A stretch of DNA of 42,461 nt from a bacterium (lineage in GTDB: Bacteria > Sumerlaeota > Sumerlaeia > MVZB01): contig JAJFUE010000037.1 in NCBI GenBank assembly GCA_021372575.1, positions 1-42,461 of the forward strand. Direction: 5' to 3'. Position numbers and translations under genes: made by a program. Position 1 is the stretch's first letter. Each line of letters starts with the position of its first letter. Of the stretch, positions 16,057-24,010 are shown piece by piece. The notes under the pieces are model-generated. The model did no database searches. It saw only the letters and a list, made by a program, of their open reading frames with translations, and was not told where the DNA came from.

Positions 16057-16752
16057 TTACACGAGCCGCGTTTTGCCGGGCCACAAATACTTGTGCAGCT
16101 GAACCTGAAGGCGCGCGTTCAGGCGGTCGCCGAAAATCCATTCGCCAAGCGTGCCGGGGTCCATCTGGCCGTGCACGGGCGAGAACAGGACCGGACGGCC
16201 GTCGCGCAGGGCGTCATATCGCGCGATGATCGCGCGCGCCCACTCGTAGTCGGCGCGGTCGGCGATGACGAACTTGATTTCGTCGGCGGGCGCAAGGCGG
16301 CCGAGGTTCTCCCACATATTCTTGTCCGACATCCCGCTGCCGGGGCACTTGATGTCGATGATCTTGATCACGCGCGGATCGACGGCTGAAATATCAAGCG
16401 CGCCGCTCGTTTCGAGCAGAACCGTGAAGCCCTCGTCACACAGCCGCGCCAGCAGTTGGGGGCAGTTCGGATTGGCGAGCGGCTCGCCGCCGGTGACTTC
16501 GACGAGCGGCAGACCGAGTTTTTGCATCCCGTCGATAATGTCATCGAGCGACATGCGTTCGCCGCCGGCGAACGAGAATTCGCTGTCGCACCATGCGCAG
16601 CGCAGGGGGCAGCCGGCAAGCCGCACGAACGAGCACGGCCGGCCGGCGTAGGTCGATTCGCCCTGGATCGAGGCGTAAAGCTCGTTGACCAGGAACGCCG
16701 TGCCGCGCCGGGTGCCGCTGGATGTGTCGGTGGTGAGGCGAGGCGTCTCCAT
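16057..16752 (-). CDS. queE: 7-carboxy-7-deazaguanine synthase QueE
   Basis: QueE is a radical SAM enzyme that contracts 6-carboxytetrahydropterin to 7-carboxy-7-deazaguanine, a queuosine precursor. The 231-residue chain has ELYASIQGES, the cluster motif CPLRCAWC (Cys48, 52, 55) in the usual CX3CX2C spacing, and VTGGEP for SAM binding. ATG 16752 is preferred over a GTG six bases upstream, though neither has a strong ribosome site. The gene diverges from rlmD across 153 bases. No queC or queD lies nearby, so the rest of the pathway must be elsewhere. Confidence 0.93.
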   Translation of the reverse strand: METPRLTTDTSSGTRRGTAFLVNELYASIQGESTYAGRPCSFVRLAGCPLRCAWCDSEFSFAGGERMSLDDIIDGMQKLGLPLVEVTGGEPLANPNCPQLLARLCDEGFTVLLETSGALDISAVDPRVIKIIDIKCPGSGMSDKNMWENLGRLAPADEIKFVIADRADYEWARAIIARYDALRDGRPVLFSPVHGQMDPGTLGEWIFGDRLNARLQVQLHKYLWPGKTRLV

Positions 16753-16905
16753 GGCCACAATTTAGCACGTCCGGCCGCGAGATTGAACCGCAAAGACGCG
16801 CGCGCCGCGCGGGAAAGTCCTTATGTATTTCGTGCGGGCGGGGATCGTGTTAGGATACCCGTGGCTCGTTCGGGCCGCCAGCAGTCGAAGGGATTCCGCC
16901 GCGCG

Positions 16906-18294
16906 ATGAACACGAAACAAATCTGCAGGAATGACGTTGTCCATGTTGAGATCGAGGATCTGGCCTACGGCGGCCTTGGCGTCGGCAAGCTCGACGGGTT
17001 TGTCGTGTTCGTCGAGCAGGCGCTGCCCGGCGAGCTTGTCGCGGCGCGGATCATCAAGAAAAAAGCGAACCATGCCCAGGCGGTGGTCGAAAAGATCGAG
17101 CGTCCGTCGCCGTTTCGCGTGAGCGCGCCGCCGTGTCCGCTGTTCGGCTCGTGCGGCGGCTGCACGTGGCAGAACTTCACTTACGACCAGCAGCTCGTCT
17201 GGAAGCAGAAGCAGGTCATCGATACGATTGCGCACATCGGGCGCCAGCGCGACTTTGAGGTCATGCCGATCATCGGATCGCCGGTCCAGTGGCGCTACCG
17301 CAACAAGATGGAGTTCACGTTCGGCGTCGATGGAGACGGCCAGAGCGTGCTTGGATTCCACGTCCCCGGCCGCTACGACCGCGTGTTCGAAGTGCCGGCG
17401 TGCCTGCTTCAGCCGGAGCCGCTCGACATCATGCTCGCGGAGCTTCAGGCGTATGTGCGCGAGCACGGCCTCGAGGCCTACGACCCGCGCACGCACAAGA
17501 AATTCCTGCGCCATGCAATGATGCGGCACTCGCGCACGACCGGCGAATCGATCCTGATCCTCATCACCAACACCGGCGAGCTTCCGGAAAAAGAGCAGCT
17601 TGCCGAGCGCATGGCCGCGCGCGTGCCCGGATTCAAGGGCATGATGTGGGCGCTTTACACCGGCATGAGCGACGTGGCGCGCATCGAGAAGGAAATGTGG
17701 CGCTGGGGCGAGCCCGAGCTCATCGAAACGGTCAACGGCCTTACGTTCCGCATTTCCGCGCAGTCGTTTTTCCAGACCAACACCGAGGCCGCGGCGCTGC
17801 TTTACGCGCGCGTCGTCGAGATGGCGCAGATCGAGCCGGGCGAGCGCGTGCTCGACGCGTTCTGCGGCGCCGGATCGATCGCGCTGCACTGCGCGAAGCA
17901 GGGCGCTTGCATCGTCGGCGTCGAAATGATCCGCGAGGCGATCTGGGATGCGCGCGAAAACGCCAGGCGCAATGGCATCGACGGCGTCACGTTCCTCGCC
18001 GCGCCGATGGACGAAGGGCTGGCGCTTGCCAAGAACGCCGCCGGCGGCGAATTCTCGCGCATCATCATCGACCCGCCGCGCGGCGGCATGGACAAGCGCT
18101 CGCGCCGCGGCCTGATCGAGCTCGGCGCGCCCGTGTTCGTCTATGTTTCATGCAATCCGGCGACGCTTGCCCGCGACCTGCTCGAATTCGAGGACAACGG
18201 CTACAAGATCGAGGCCGTCCAGCCGGTCGATCTCTTCCCGCACACGTATCACATCGAGACGATCGTGCGCATGCGCAGGGCGCAAGAAGGTTGA
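16906..18294 (+). CDS. rlmD: RlmD-type 23S rRNA (uracil-5-)-methyltransferase (TrmA/RumA family)
   Basis: This 462-residue protein has an N-terminal TRAM domain (IEDLAYGGLGVGK), then an iron-sulfur site with Cys77, Cys83, Cys86 (CPLFGSCGGC) and Cys166. The SAM-binding motif is DAFCGAGSIAL (from Asp317), followed by DPPRGGMD and the catalytic Cys416 in VSCNPATL. Such enzymes methylate uracil C5 in 23S rRNA, and the exact uridine (1939 or 747 type) cannot be told from sequence alone. The ATG at 16906 is used because similarity starts there; AGGGA lies about 12 bases upstream. It converges on the glycosyltransferase gene with a 12-base gap. Confidence 0.9.
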   Translation: MNTKQICRNDVVHVEIEDLAYGGLGVGKLDGFVVFVEQALPGELVAARIIKKKANHAQAVVEKIERPSPFRVSAPPCPLFGSCGGCTWQNFTYDQQLVWKQKQVIDTIAHIGRQRDFEVMPIIGSPVQWRYRNKMEFTFGVDGDGQSVLGFHVPGRYDRVFEVPACLLQPEPLDIMLAELQAYVREHGLEAYDPRTHKKFLRHAMMRHSRTTGESILILITNTGELPEKEQLAERMAARVPGFKGMMWALYTGMSDVARIEKEMWRWGEPELIETVNGLTFRISAQSFFQTNTEAAALLYARVVEMAQIEPGERVLDAFCGAGSIALHCAKQGACIVGVEMIREAIWDARENARRNGIDGVTFLAAPMDEGLALAKNAAGGEFSRIIIDPPRGGMDKRSRRGLIELGAPVFVYVSCNPATLARDLLEFEDNGYKIEAVQPVDLFPHTYHIETIVRMRRAQEG

Positions 18295-18306
18295 TGGGAC
18301 CTCTAT

Positions 18307-21240
18307 TCAGCCGATCCTGCATTCGCGCAATGCGGTTTTCAATCCCGCGCGCGCGCTTGCGCTGATCTGTTCCGGCAGCAACAGCATCTTTAAATTCGGA
18401 AGGTCTCGCAGCTGCGTGACCCCGGCGTCGGTGATCTTGCTGTCCCGTAAATCCAGCGTGCGCAGGCCGGTCAGGCGGGCGAGGTGAGCAAGCTGATCGT
18501 CGCCGATCGCGGCCTGCCGCATGTGAATCGATTGAATGTCATCGGGTTTGAGTTTTGAGAGCGCCGATAAATCGGCCGCACATTTGCGGCTCACGACGAG
18601 CATCAATTCGCTTTTCGGCGGAACGGTCACCTCTCCGCGCGCGGGGCCAAGCTCGGTCCAGTTCCAAACATTCAATCCCCATGGGCGATACATGAGCAAC
18701 CCGATCGATTCGTTCGGGAACGTCACGACGCGCGCCGCGTTCGGTTGCGATTGGGCGACAACCGGCGCGCCCTCGGCTTTCGTGACATTGCATTTCGGCA
18801 ACGCCTGCTTGATTCGCGCAACGGCGGTGTCGCTGATTTGCGACGGCAGAACAAGCGACTTGAGCGCCGCGAGCTTCGCGAGGTGATCGGCGCAACGGTC
18901 GCTCAGCGCGGTTTCGCGGAGGTCGAGGGTCAGAAGTCCGCCCAATCGCGCGCCGTGCTCGAGTTGCACATCGTTCAACTGCGTCCGGCCGAGGAACATC
19001 GATTGAATATCGTTGCCGTCGAGCGCATCGAGGAACGAAAGGTCGCCGGCCGCATCGCGCTCGAGCATGAACAGGACTTCCTGGCCCTGCGGGATTTCGA
19101 CCTCGCCCGCGGCCGGCCCGAGATCCTTCCATGACCAGCCCTTTGCGCCGGCATCGCGGATCTGCAGCTTGCCGACGGCGCGGGGCGGGAACGCAAGCAT
19201 GCGCGAGGAACCATGCGCGTTATGCGGCCGGGCATCCACTCCAAAGCGTTCCTTCAAAATACCCGCGATTTGATTGGCGATCGGTTTCGTGTCGTAGTCG
19301 AGCGATGCTTTGCGCGCGTTTTCGCCAAGCCGCCGGCGCAGTTCGGGGTCGTGCACGAGCTCGAGGATTTTGCCGGCCATCGCCTCCGGATCGACATCGG
19401 GGATGCTGACGCCGCAATCGGTCCCGATGAATTCGCACGCGCCGCCGGCCGACGCGAACGCGCACACCGGGCAGCCGTGGAACGCCGCCTCCATGACGAC
19501 CAGCGGGAACGGATCATCGACCGACGTGACGAGTGCGATGTCCATCGAGTTGAAATATGGATACGGGTTTTCCTGCGGCCCGGGCGCGATGACGCGCTCG
19601 CTGATCCGGCGATGTTTCGCCTCGCCCAGCAGTTCCTCGCGGTTCGGCCCGTGGCCGATCCACATGAAATAAACCGGCCGGTCCTTTTCGTCCTGGATCA
19701 CGCGCTCGGCGATGTCGATGAAATGCCTCCACCCCTTGCGGTCGTCGATGCGGCCGCAGTTGCCGATCACGATCGCGTCCCGTGGAATGCCGAGCGTGCG
19801 GCGGATTTGTTCGCGCGAAACGAGATTGGTTTTCCCGCGCACGTCGTCGAAATCGATCGACTCGTACACGACCTCGATTTTTTCCGTCGGGATATGGTGA
19901 TTCTCGATCAGGTTGCGCCGGACGGCCTGCGAACACGCGATGTAAAGCGCGGGCCGGACGGTGAGCGCCTGATGCCGGGCCTCGTCGAGCGTCTTGAGAT
20001 ACCATTCGAGCTCGTGGACGTGAACGACGACCGGCGCGATCGAGTCGAGATAATCCGTCACGTCGCCGTTGACCGACGTGTTCGAATAAATGAGATCGGG
20101 CGACCAGGCGCGGATGGAATCGCGAAGCTTTTCCTGATGCGGACCCGGTTTCCTGGGCTCGTTCGCCGGCCAGAAAATCTCGGTCTCGCCGAGAGCCTTG
20201 AATTCATCGAGCAGCGTGCCGTTGGGCTCGCGGACGAGAATCCGGCAATCGATTCCATGGTCCGCGCGCAGCCGACGGATCAGTCCCAAGAGCGACATCT
20301 GCGCGCCGAGCCGGCCGACGTCATGCGTAATGAATAATATTTTCGATTTCTTATTGGATATGTTTGCGCGCGCCGGCTTCGCGAACAGCGAAACGAAATC
20401 AGCCTTCTCGAACACATCGAGCTTGCTGTCGAGGCCCGCGTTCAACACCCGCCGCCCGTCTTCTTCAAACGCCTCGCGCGCCTTGCGGTAGCCGGCTTCC
20501 ATGTAATCGACCGGCGGCACGCCGATCACGTCGCCGATCGTGTAATTGTCCTGCGGCACGTGGATGCCGCGAATGAGGTCGTAGTTGTCCCCGGTGATCG
20601 TGATCTTGCACGGCGGATACAGGCGCGGCAGTTCGCCGTAGTTGTGATCGACGCCGATCAGATAGACCGGGTCGCAGCCGAGGTGCCACGCCAGTTGCAG
20701 GCCGATGTACGTCACCGTGCTCGCCAGGTGGACGATGTGCCCGAAATCCTTGGAAAACTGCGGGAATTGCTCGTCCATGAACGCCGCGTCGAGGTTGCGC
20801 ACGTTCATGAAGAACGTGTTCGCGTCCGGCTTGATCGCGTAGGCGTTGTGCAGTCCGAGCAGCTTGACGGGCCCCTTGACATTCGGAATGTCCCTGCGCC
20901 GCAACTCCGTCTGCTCGATGTCTTCGAACAACAAATAATGGGTGTGCCAGCCCCACTGCGCGAAATTCTTGTAGATCGCGTTGCAGCCGATCGTGATTTC
21001 GTTCTTGAGCGGCGAGAGGTCCATGCGGTTGAGGCTCGGGCCGTTGCCGATCACGAAGCAGCGCCGGCCGCGATATTTGTTGCGCCAGCTTTTGATGATC
21101 GCCTTGTAACCGGGCACTTCGCGCAGGCCGCGCAGCGTTGGCACGATGCGGTTGTGATAGCGATACCGCGCCAGCAGCAACCGCAAATATCCAGCAACCC
21201 GTTCATTTTTTGGGAAATTCTTTGTCCAAACAATAGGCAT
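18307..21240 (-). CDS. DUF115-GT4 glycosyltransferase with two C-terminal beta/LRR-like modules
   Basis: This 977-residue fusion has four parts. Residues about 55-270 are a DUF115/MptE-like domain (GNGPSL at 65-70). Residues 298-668 are a GT4 glycosyltransferase (CGRIDDRKGW, and FPLVVMEAAFHGCPV for the donor site). Residues 680-820 and 837-977 are two copies of one module. Each begins with a Phe-Pro segment, a Trp-rich beta part (GWSWKDLGPA; NVWNWTELGPA) and a hydrophobic strand, then a short leucine-rich-like stretch (LTLDLRETALSD; LRTLDLRDSKITD). A single copy ends the Wzt-like ATPase at 24011-25828. It is the last gene of a four-gene glycan operon. The start is supported by TTAGGA, which borders a heptamer array. 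The role is inferred to be surface polysaccharide assembly; the sugar is unknown. Confidence 0.85.
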   Translation of the reverse strand: MPIVWTKNFPKNERVAGYLRLLLARYRYHNRIVPTLRGLREVPGYKAIIKSWRNKYRGRRCFVIGNGPSLNRMDLSPLKNEITIGCNAIYKNFAQWGWHTHYLLFEDIEQTELRRRDIPNVKGPVKLLGLHNAYAIKPDANTFFMNVRNLDAAFMDEQFPQFSKDFGHIVHLASTVTYIGLQLAWHLGCDPVYLIGVDHNYGELPRLYPPCKITITGDNYDLIRGIHVPQDNYTIGDVIGVPPVDYMEAGYRKAREAFEEDGRRVLNAGLDSKLDVFEKADFVSLFAKPARANISNKKSKILFITHDVGRLGAQMSLLGLIRRLRADHGIDCRILVREPNGTLLDEFKALGETEIFWPANEPRKPGPHQEKLRDSIRAWSPDLIYSNTSVNGDVTDYLDSIAPVVVHVHELEWYLKTLDEARHQALTVRPALYIACSQAVRRNLIENHHIPTEKIEVVYESIDFDDVRGKTNLVSREQIRRTLGIPRDAIVIGNCGRIDDRKGWRHFIDIAERVIQDEKDRPVYFMWIGHGPNREELLGEAKHRRISERVIAPGPQENPYPYFNSMDIALVTSVDDPFPLVVMEAAFHGCPVCAFASAGGACEFIGTDCGVSIPDVDPEAMAGKILELVHDPELRRRLGENARKASLDYDTKPIANQIAGILKERFGVDARPHNAHGSSRMLAFPPRAVGKLQIRDAGAKGWSWKDLGPAAGEVEIPQGQEVLFMLERDAAGDLSFLDALDGNDIQSMFLGRTQLNDVQLEHGARLGGLLTLDLRETALSDRCADHLAKLAALKSLVLPSQISDTAVARIKQALPKCNVTKAEGAPVVAQSQPNAARVVTFPNESIGLLMYRPWGLNVWNWTELGPARGEVTVPPKSELMLVVSRKCAADLSALSKLKPDDIQSIHMRQAAIGDDQLAHLARLTGLRTLDLRDSKITDAGVTQLRDLPNLKMLLLPEQISASARAGLKTALRECRIG

Positions 21241-21250
21241 GATGAATCCT

Positions 21251-21284
21251 AATGATGAATGATGAGTGATAAATGATGAATAAT
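21251..21284. repeat. Heptamer array, AATGATG type
   Basis: AATGATG, AATGATG, AGTGATA, AATGATG and AATAATA lie between two genes of the glycan operon, next to the ribosome site of the downstream gene. The array is the reverse complement, with one base changed, of the array inside mnmE (7560-7594). Confidence 0.85.
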
Positions 21285-21294
21285 ATTAAGTCTT

Positions 21295-23988
21295 TTAACC
21301 CTGCATCGGTTTTTTCTTCGCCCAAATGTTGAGGCTGAACGGCCGGCCGGAGTAGGTGAGCGCGCGGCGGCGCGTCTGCCGGCCGAAATGGAAAGACTTT
21401 CCGACCTGCCAGTCGAAGCCCGCACCGTCGAGTATCCTGAAGATGGCCTCGAGCCGGCCGTCGGGCATGCCGGCGCCATGATGATATTCGATGAACATGT
21501 TTTCGACCGCGCCGAGCTTGCCGGCGGCCTCGGCGAGCACGGCGTCCTCCGAGCCCTCGATGTCGAGCTTGAGGAATTGCACCGGTTCGTCAAGGAATCG
21601 GCTGAGCGGCCTGCAATCGACGCGAATCTCATGAAGCTTGTCGCCGAAACCGCGCCGGCGACCCGTGAGCGATCCGGCCATCGGGTAGCTCATCGATTCG
21701 TAGAACACGCTTTCGCCGGGTTCGGCCGCAAGGGCGCACGGCACAATTTCGACGCCGCTCATCCGGTTTTCGCGAACGTTCGACTCGATCAGCGCCTGCA
21801 GCGACGGCACCGGCTCAAACGCGATGATTTTCGAGGCGGGATGTAGCTTTTTGAAATAGTAAATCGCCATGCCGAAATTGGATCCGCAGTCAAGGATGCG
21901 CGGTTCGGCGGCGTCGGTTTCGAAATAATAATCCTCGTCGATCAAGATCTCATTCAACTCGGTCCAGAGCGAGAACCGATCTGTGAACGCGAGGGCGCCG
22001 CCGGCAAGGAACACCTTGTTGTCCTCGCAAATCACGTCGAGCAGGCGCTCGGGGATATCCTCGGTTTTCTTCAACGCCAGCATCGATTCGTGAAGGCGCT
22101 CGGCGAGGCCCGGCCGCGCTTTGTCGATGCAGGGCTCGAGCGCGCGCCAGATGCGGCGGAATTCGGCGTGCGCCTCCATGAGCGCGTCGATCGACTTGCT
22201 TTCGATGATGGCGGGATCGGCCATCAGGTTGCGTACGGCGCCCTCGTTGAGGACGATGCGCCCCATCAGTTTACCGTTTTGCCGAATGAGCCCGATGAGT
22301 TTCGGTTGTGCAAGGATCCGTGCCGAAATCGATTCGTCGGCCATCATGCTTTTTACGGCGCGGTCGTTTGCGAGCAGCTTCTCGAACAACTCCGGATTGC
22401 CGAGGATATGATCGATCGCGCGGTTGCTTGAGAGCAGCTTGCCGAACAGCGATCCGTCCGCGACGATTTTCTCGAGACCGCGGCCATTGGCGATGAATTT
22501 CGCCAGCAGGGCGTCGTTGGCAAGAATCTTGCCGAACGCGCGCTCATTGGATAGGACATGATTCAAGAGCTGATCGTCGCTCAATATTTTCTCGAGCGCG
22601 CGGCCGTTGGAGACGAGCTTCGTGAGCAACACGTCGTCGGCGAGAATTTTTCCCAGGACGCGCTTGTGCGGGATGATGCGCATGAGTAGCTGGTCGTCGG
22701 AAAGGATCTTCTCGAGCGCGCGGCCGTTGGAGACGAGTTTCGTGAGCAGCACGTCGTCGGCGAGAATTTTCCCGAAGACGCGCTCGTGCGAAATCACCCG
22801 CATGAGCAGCTGGTCGTCGGAAAGGATCTTCTCGAGCGTGCGGCCGTTCGTCACGAGTTTCGTGAGCAGTACTTCGTCGGCGATGATCTTGCCCCACACG
22901 CGCTCGTTGGAGATGAGGCGCGTGAGGAACTGGTCGTCGCCGATGATGCGCGTCCATGCGCGCTCGTTCGAAAGCACCTTGAACAGAAGCGATTCGTTCG
23001 CGAGCAGCCGGCCCAGGACCTTCTCGTTCCACAGCAGCTTCAGGACGAGTTCGCCGTCGGCAACCAGGCGTTCAAAAGCCGGTGCGCTTGCGAGAACCGG
23101 CCCGAGCAGTTTTTCGTTATGAATGATCTCGTCGATGCCCGACGTCATGATCCGTTCGAGCAATTGCTTGTCGGCGAGGATTGCGGCCAGTCCTTCATCG
23201 CTCGATGCCAGCTCGAGGAAGAGTTTATGATCGGCTTCAATCAGGCGGCGGATGGGCTTGCTTGCGTAGCAACGCTCGATGACACGCTCGTCGTTCAGGA
23301 TCTCATCGACGATGGCCGGATCCGCGCCGAGCCGCTTGAGCAGCTCGGTTCTCGCCAGCGCCGGCCAGTCGGGCCGGGCCAGCCAGCGATCCATGACGCG
23401 CGGATCGTCAAGCATGCGCTCAACGATGGATTCGTCGGCGAGGAACGATTCGAAGCACGCGGGATGGCAGATCAGACGGCTCAGCAGGTGATCGGCGCGG
23501 ACGATTTTCTCAACCACGCCGTTATGCTCGAAAATCAGCCTGAAAATGGCCTCGTTCCCGGCGGCCCAGGTTTTAAACGATTCCTCGTCGAGCAGCCATT
23601 CGCGCCACTGCGCGTTGGACGCGAGCCTCGCCGCGATGTCCCTGTTCTTCGAAATCACATCGACGACCTGCGAATCGGTGAGCAGGAACCGCTGGACGCG
23701 CGGATTGGTTTGCAGCTGCCGGCGCGCCGGCTCACTCAGGTAAATGCGCTCGCTCAGGAGCGGGTCGTCAAGGATCGCGCCGAGCAGCCGGTCGTCGCCG
23801 ACGAGCGCCATGAAATCGCGCATGAGGGACTGGTCGGCGTTGAGGCGCAGCGGCAGCCGCGGATCGGCGAACAGGTACGGGATGATGCGCTCGTCGATCG
23901 CGATGCGCGCGGTCGCGCGCGCCATCGCCGGATGGAACGAAAGCGCGCGGCCCGCGGTCTTGCGAAGGAAACTGGTGAGTTCGCTCAT
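21295..23988 (-). CDS. FkbM-family methyltransferase with a giant decapeptide-repeat N-terminus
   Basis: Of 897 residues, about 40-600 are tandem 10-residue units with consensus (N/D)(D/E)xxLLxK(I/L)L, such as ADDVLLTKLV, SNGRALEKIL and SDDQLLMRII. From residue 291 to about 595 some 30 units follow each other without a single insertion or deletion. Residues about 690-890 form an FkbM SAM-dependent methyltransferase (ILDCGSNFGMAIYYF, AFEPVPS, FLKLDIEGSED). FkbM enzymes O-methylate sugars or small molecules, and this one sits in a glycan operon. The repeat part is not recognised; it could be an alpha-solenoid measuring or binding the glycan, which is inference. GGAAG precedes the ATG by about 5 bases. 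Part of the repeat is recently duplicated at DNA level. Confidence 0.88.
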   Translation of the reverse strand: MSELTSFLRKTAGRALSFHPAMARATARIAIDERIIPYLFADPRLPLRLNADQSLMRDFMALVGDDRLLGAILDDPLLSERIYLSEPARRQLQTNPRVQRFLLTDSQVVDVISKNRDIAARLASNAQWREWLLDEESFKTWAAGNEAIFRLIFEHNGVVEKIVRADHLLSRLICHPACFESFLADESIVERMLDDPRVMDRWLARPDWPALARTELLKRLGADPAIVDEILNDERVIERCYASKPIRRLIEADHKLFLELASSDEGLAAILADKQLLERIMTSGIDEIIHNEKLLGPVLASAPAFERLVADGELVLKLLWNEKVLGRLLANESLLFKVLSNERAWTRIIGDDQFLTRLISNERVWGKIIADEVLLTKLVTNGRTLEKILSDDQLLMRVISHERVFGKILADDVLLTKLVSNGRALEKILSDDQLLMRIIPHKRVLGKILADDVLLTKLVSNGRALEKILSDDQLLNHVLSNERAFGKILANDALLAKFIANGRGLEKIVADGSLFGKLLSSNRAIDHILGNPELFEKLLANDRAVKSMMADESISARILAQPKLIGLIRQNGKLMGRIVLNEGAVRNLMADPAIIESKSIDALMEAHAEFRRIWRALEPCIDKARPGLAERLHESMLALKKTEDIPERLLDVICEDNKVFLAGGALAFTDRFSLWTELNEILIDEDYYFETDAAEPRILDCGSNFGMAIYYFKKLHPASKIIAFEPVPSLQALIESNVRENRMSGVEIVPCALAAEPGESVFYESMSYPMAGSLTGRRRGFGDKLHEIRVDCRPLSRFLDEPVQFLKLDIEGSEDAVLAEAAGKLGAVENMFIEYHHGAGMPDGRLEAIFRILDGAGFDWQVGKSFHFGRQTRRRALTYSGRPFSLNIWAKKKPMQG
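22471..22950. repeat. 120-bp tandem repeat inside the FkbM gene
   Basis: Four units start at 22471, 22591, 22711 and 22831, exactly 120 bases (40 codons, four decapeptides) apart. The units at 22591 and 22711 agree at about nine bases in ten; the outer ones are more diverged. This points to recent expansion by unequal recombination or slippage. Confidence 0.9.
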
Positions 23989-24010
23989 GTGGCGCTTCCT
24001 GCCCCCGGAA

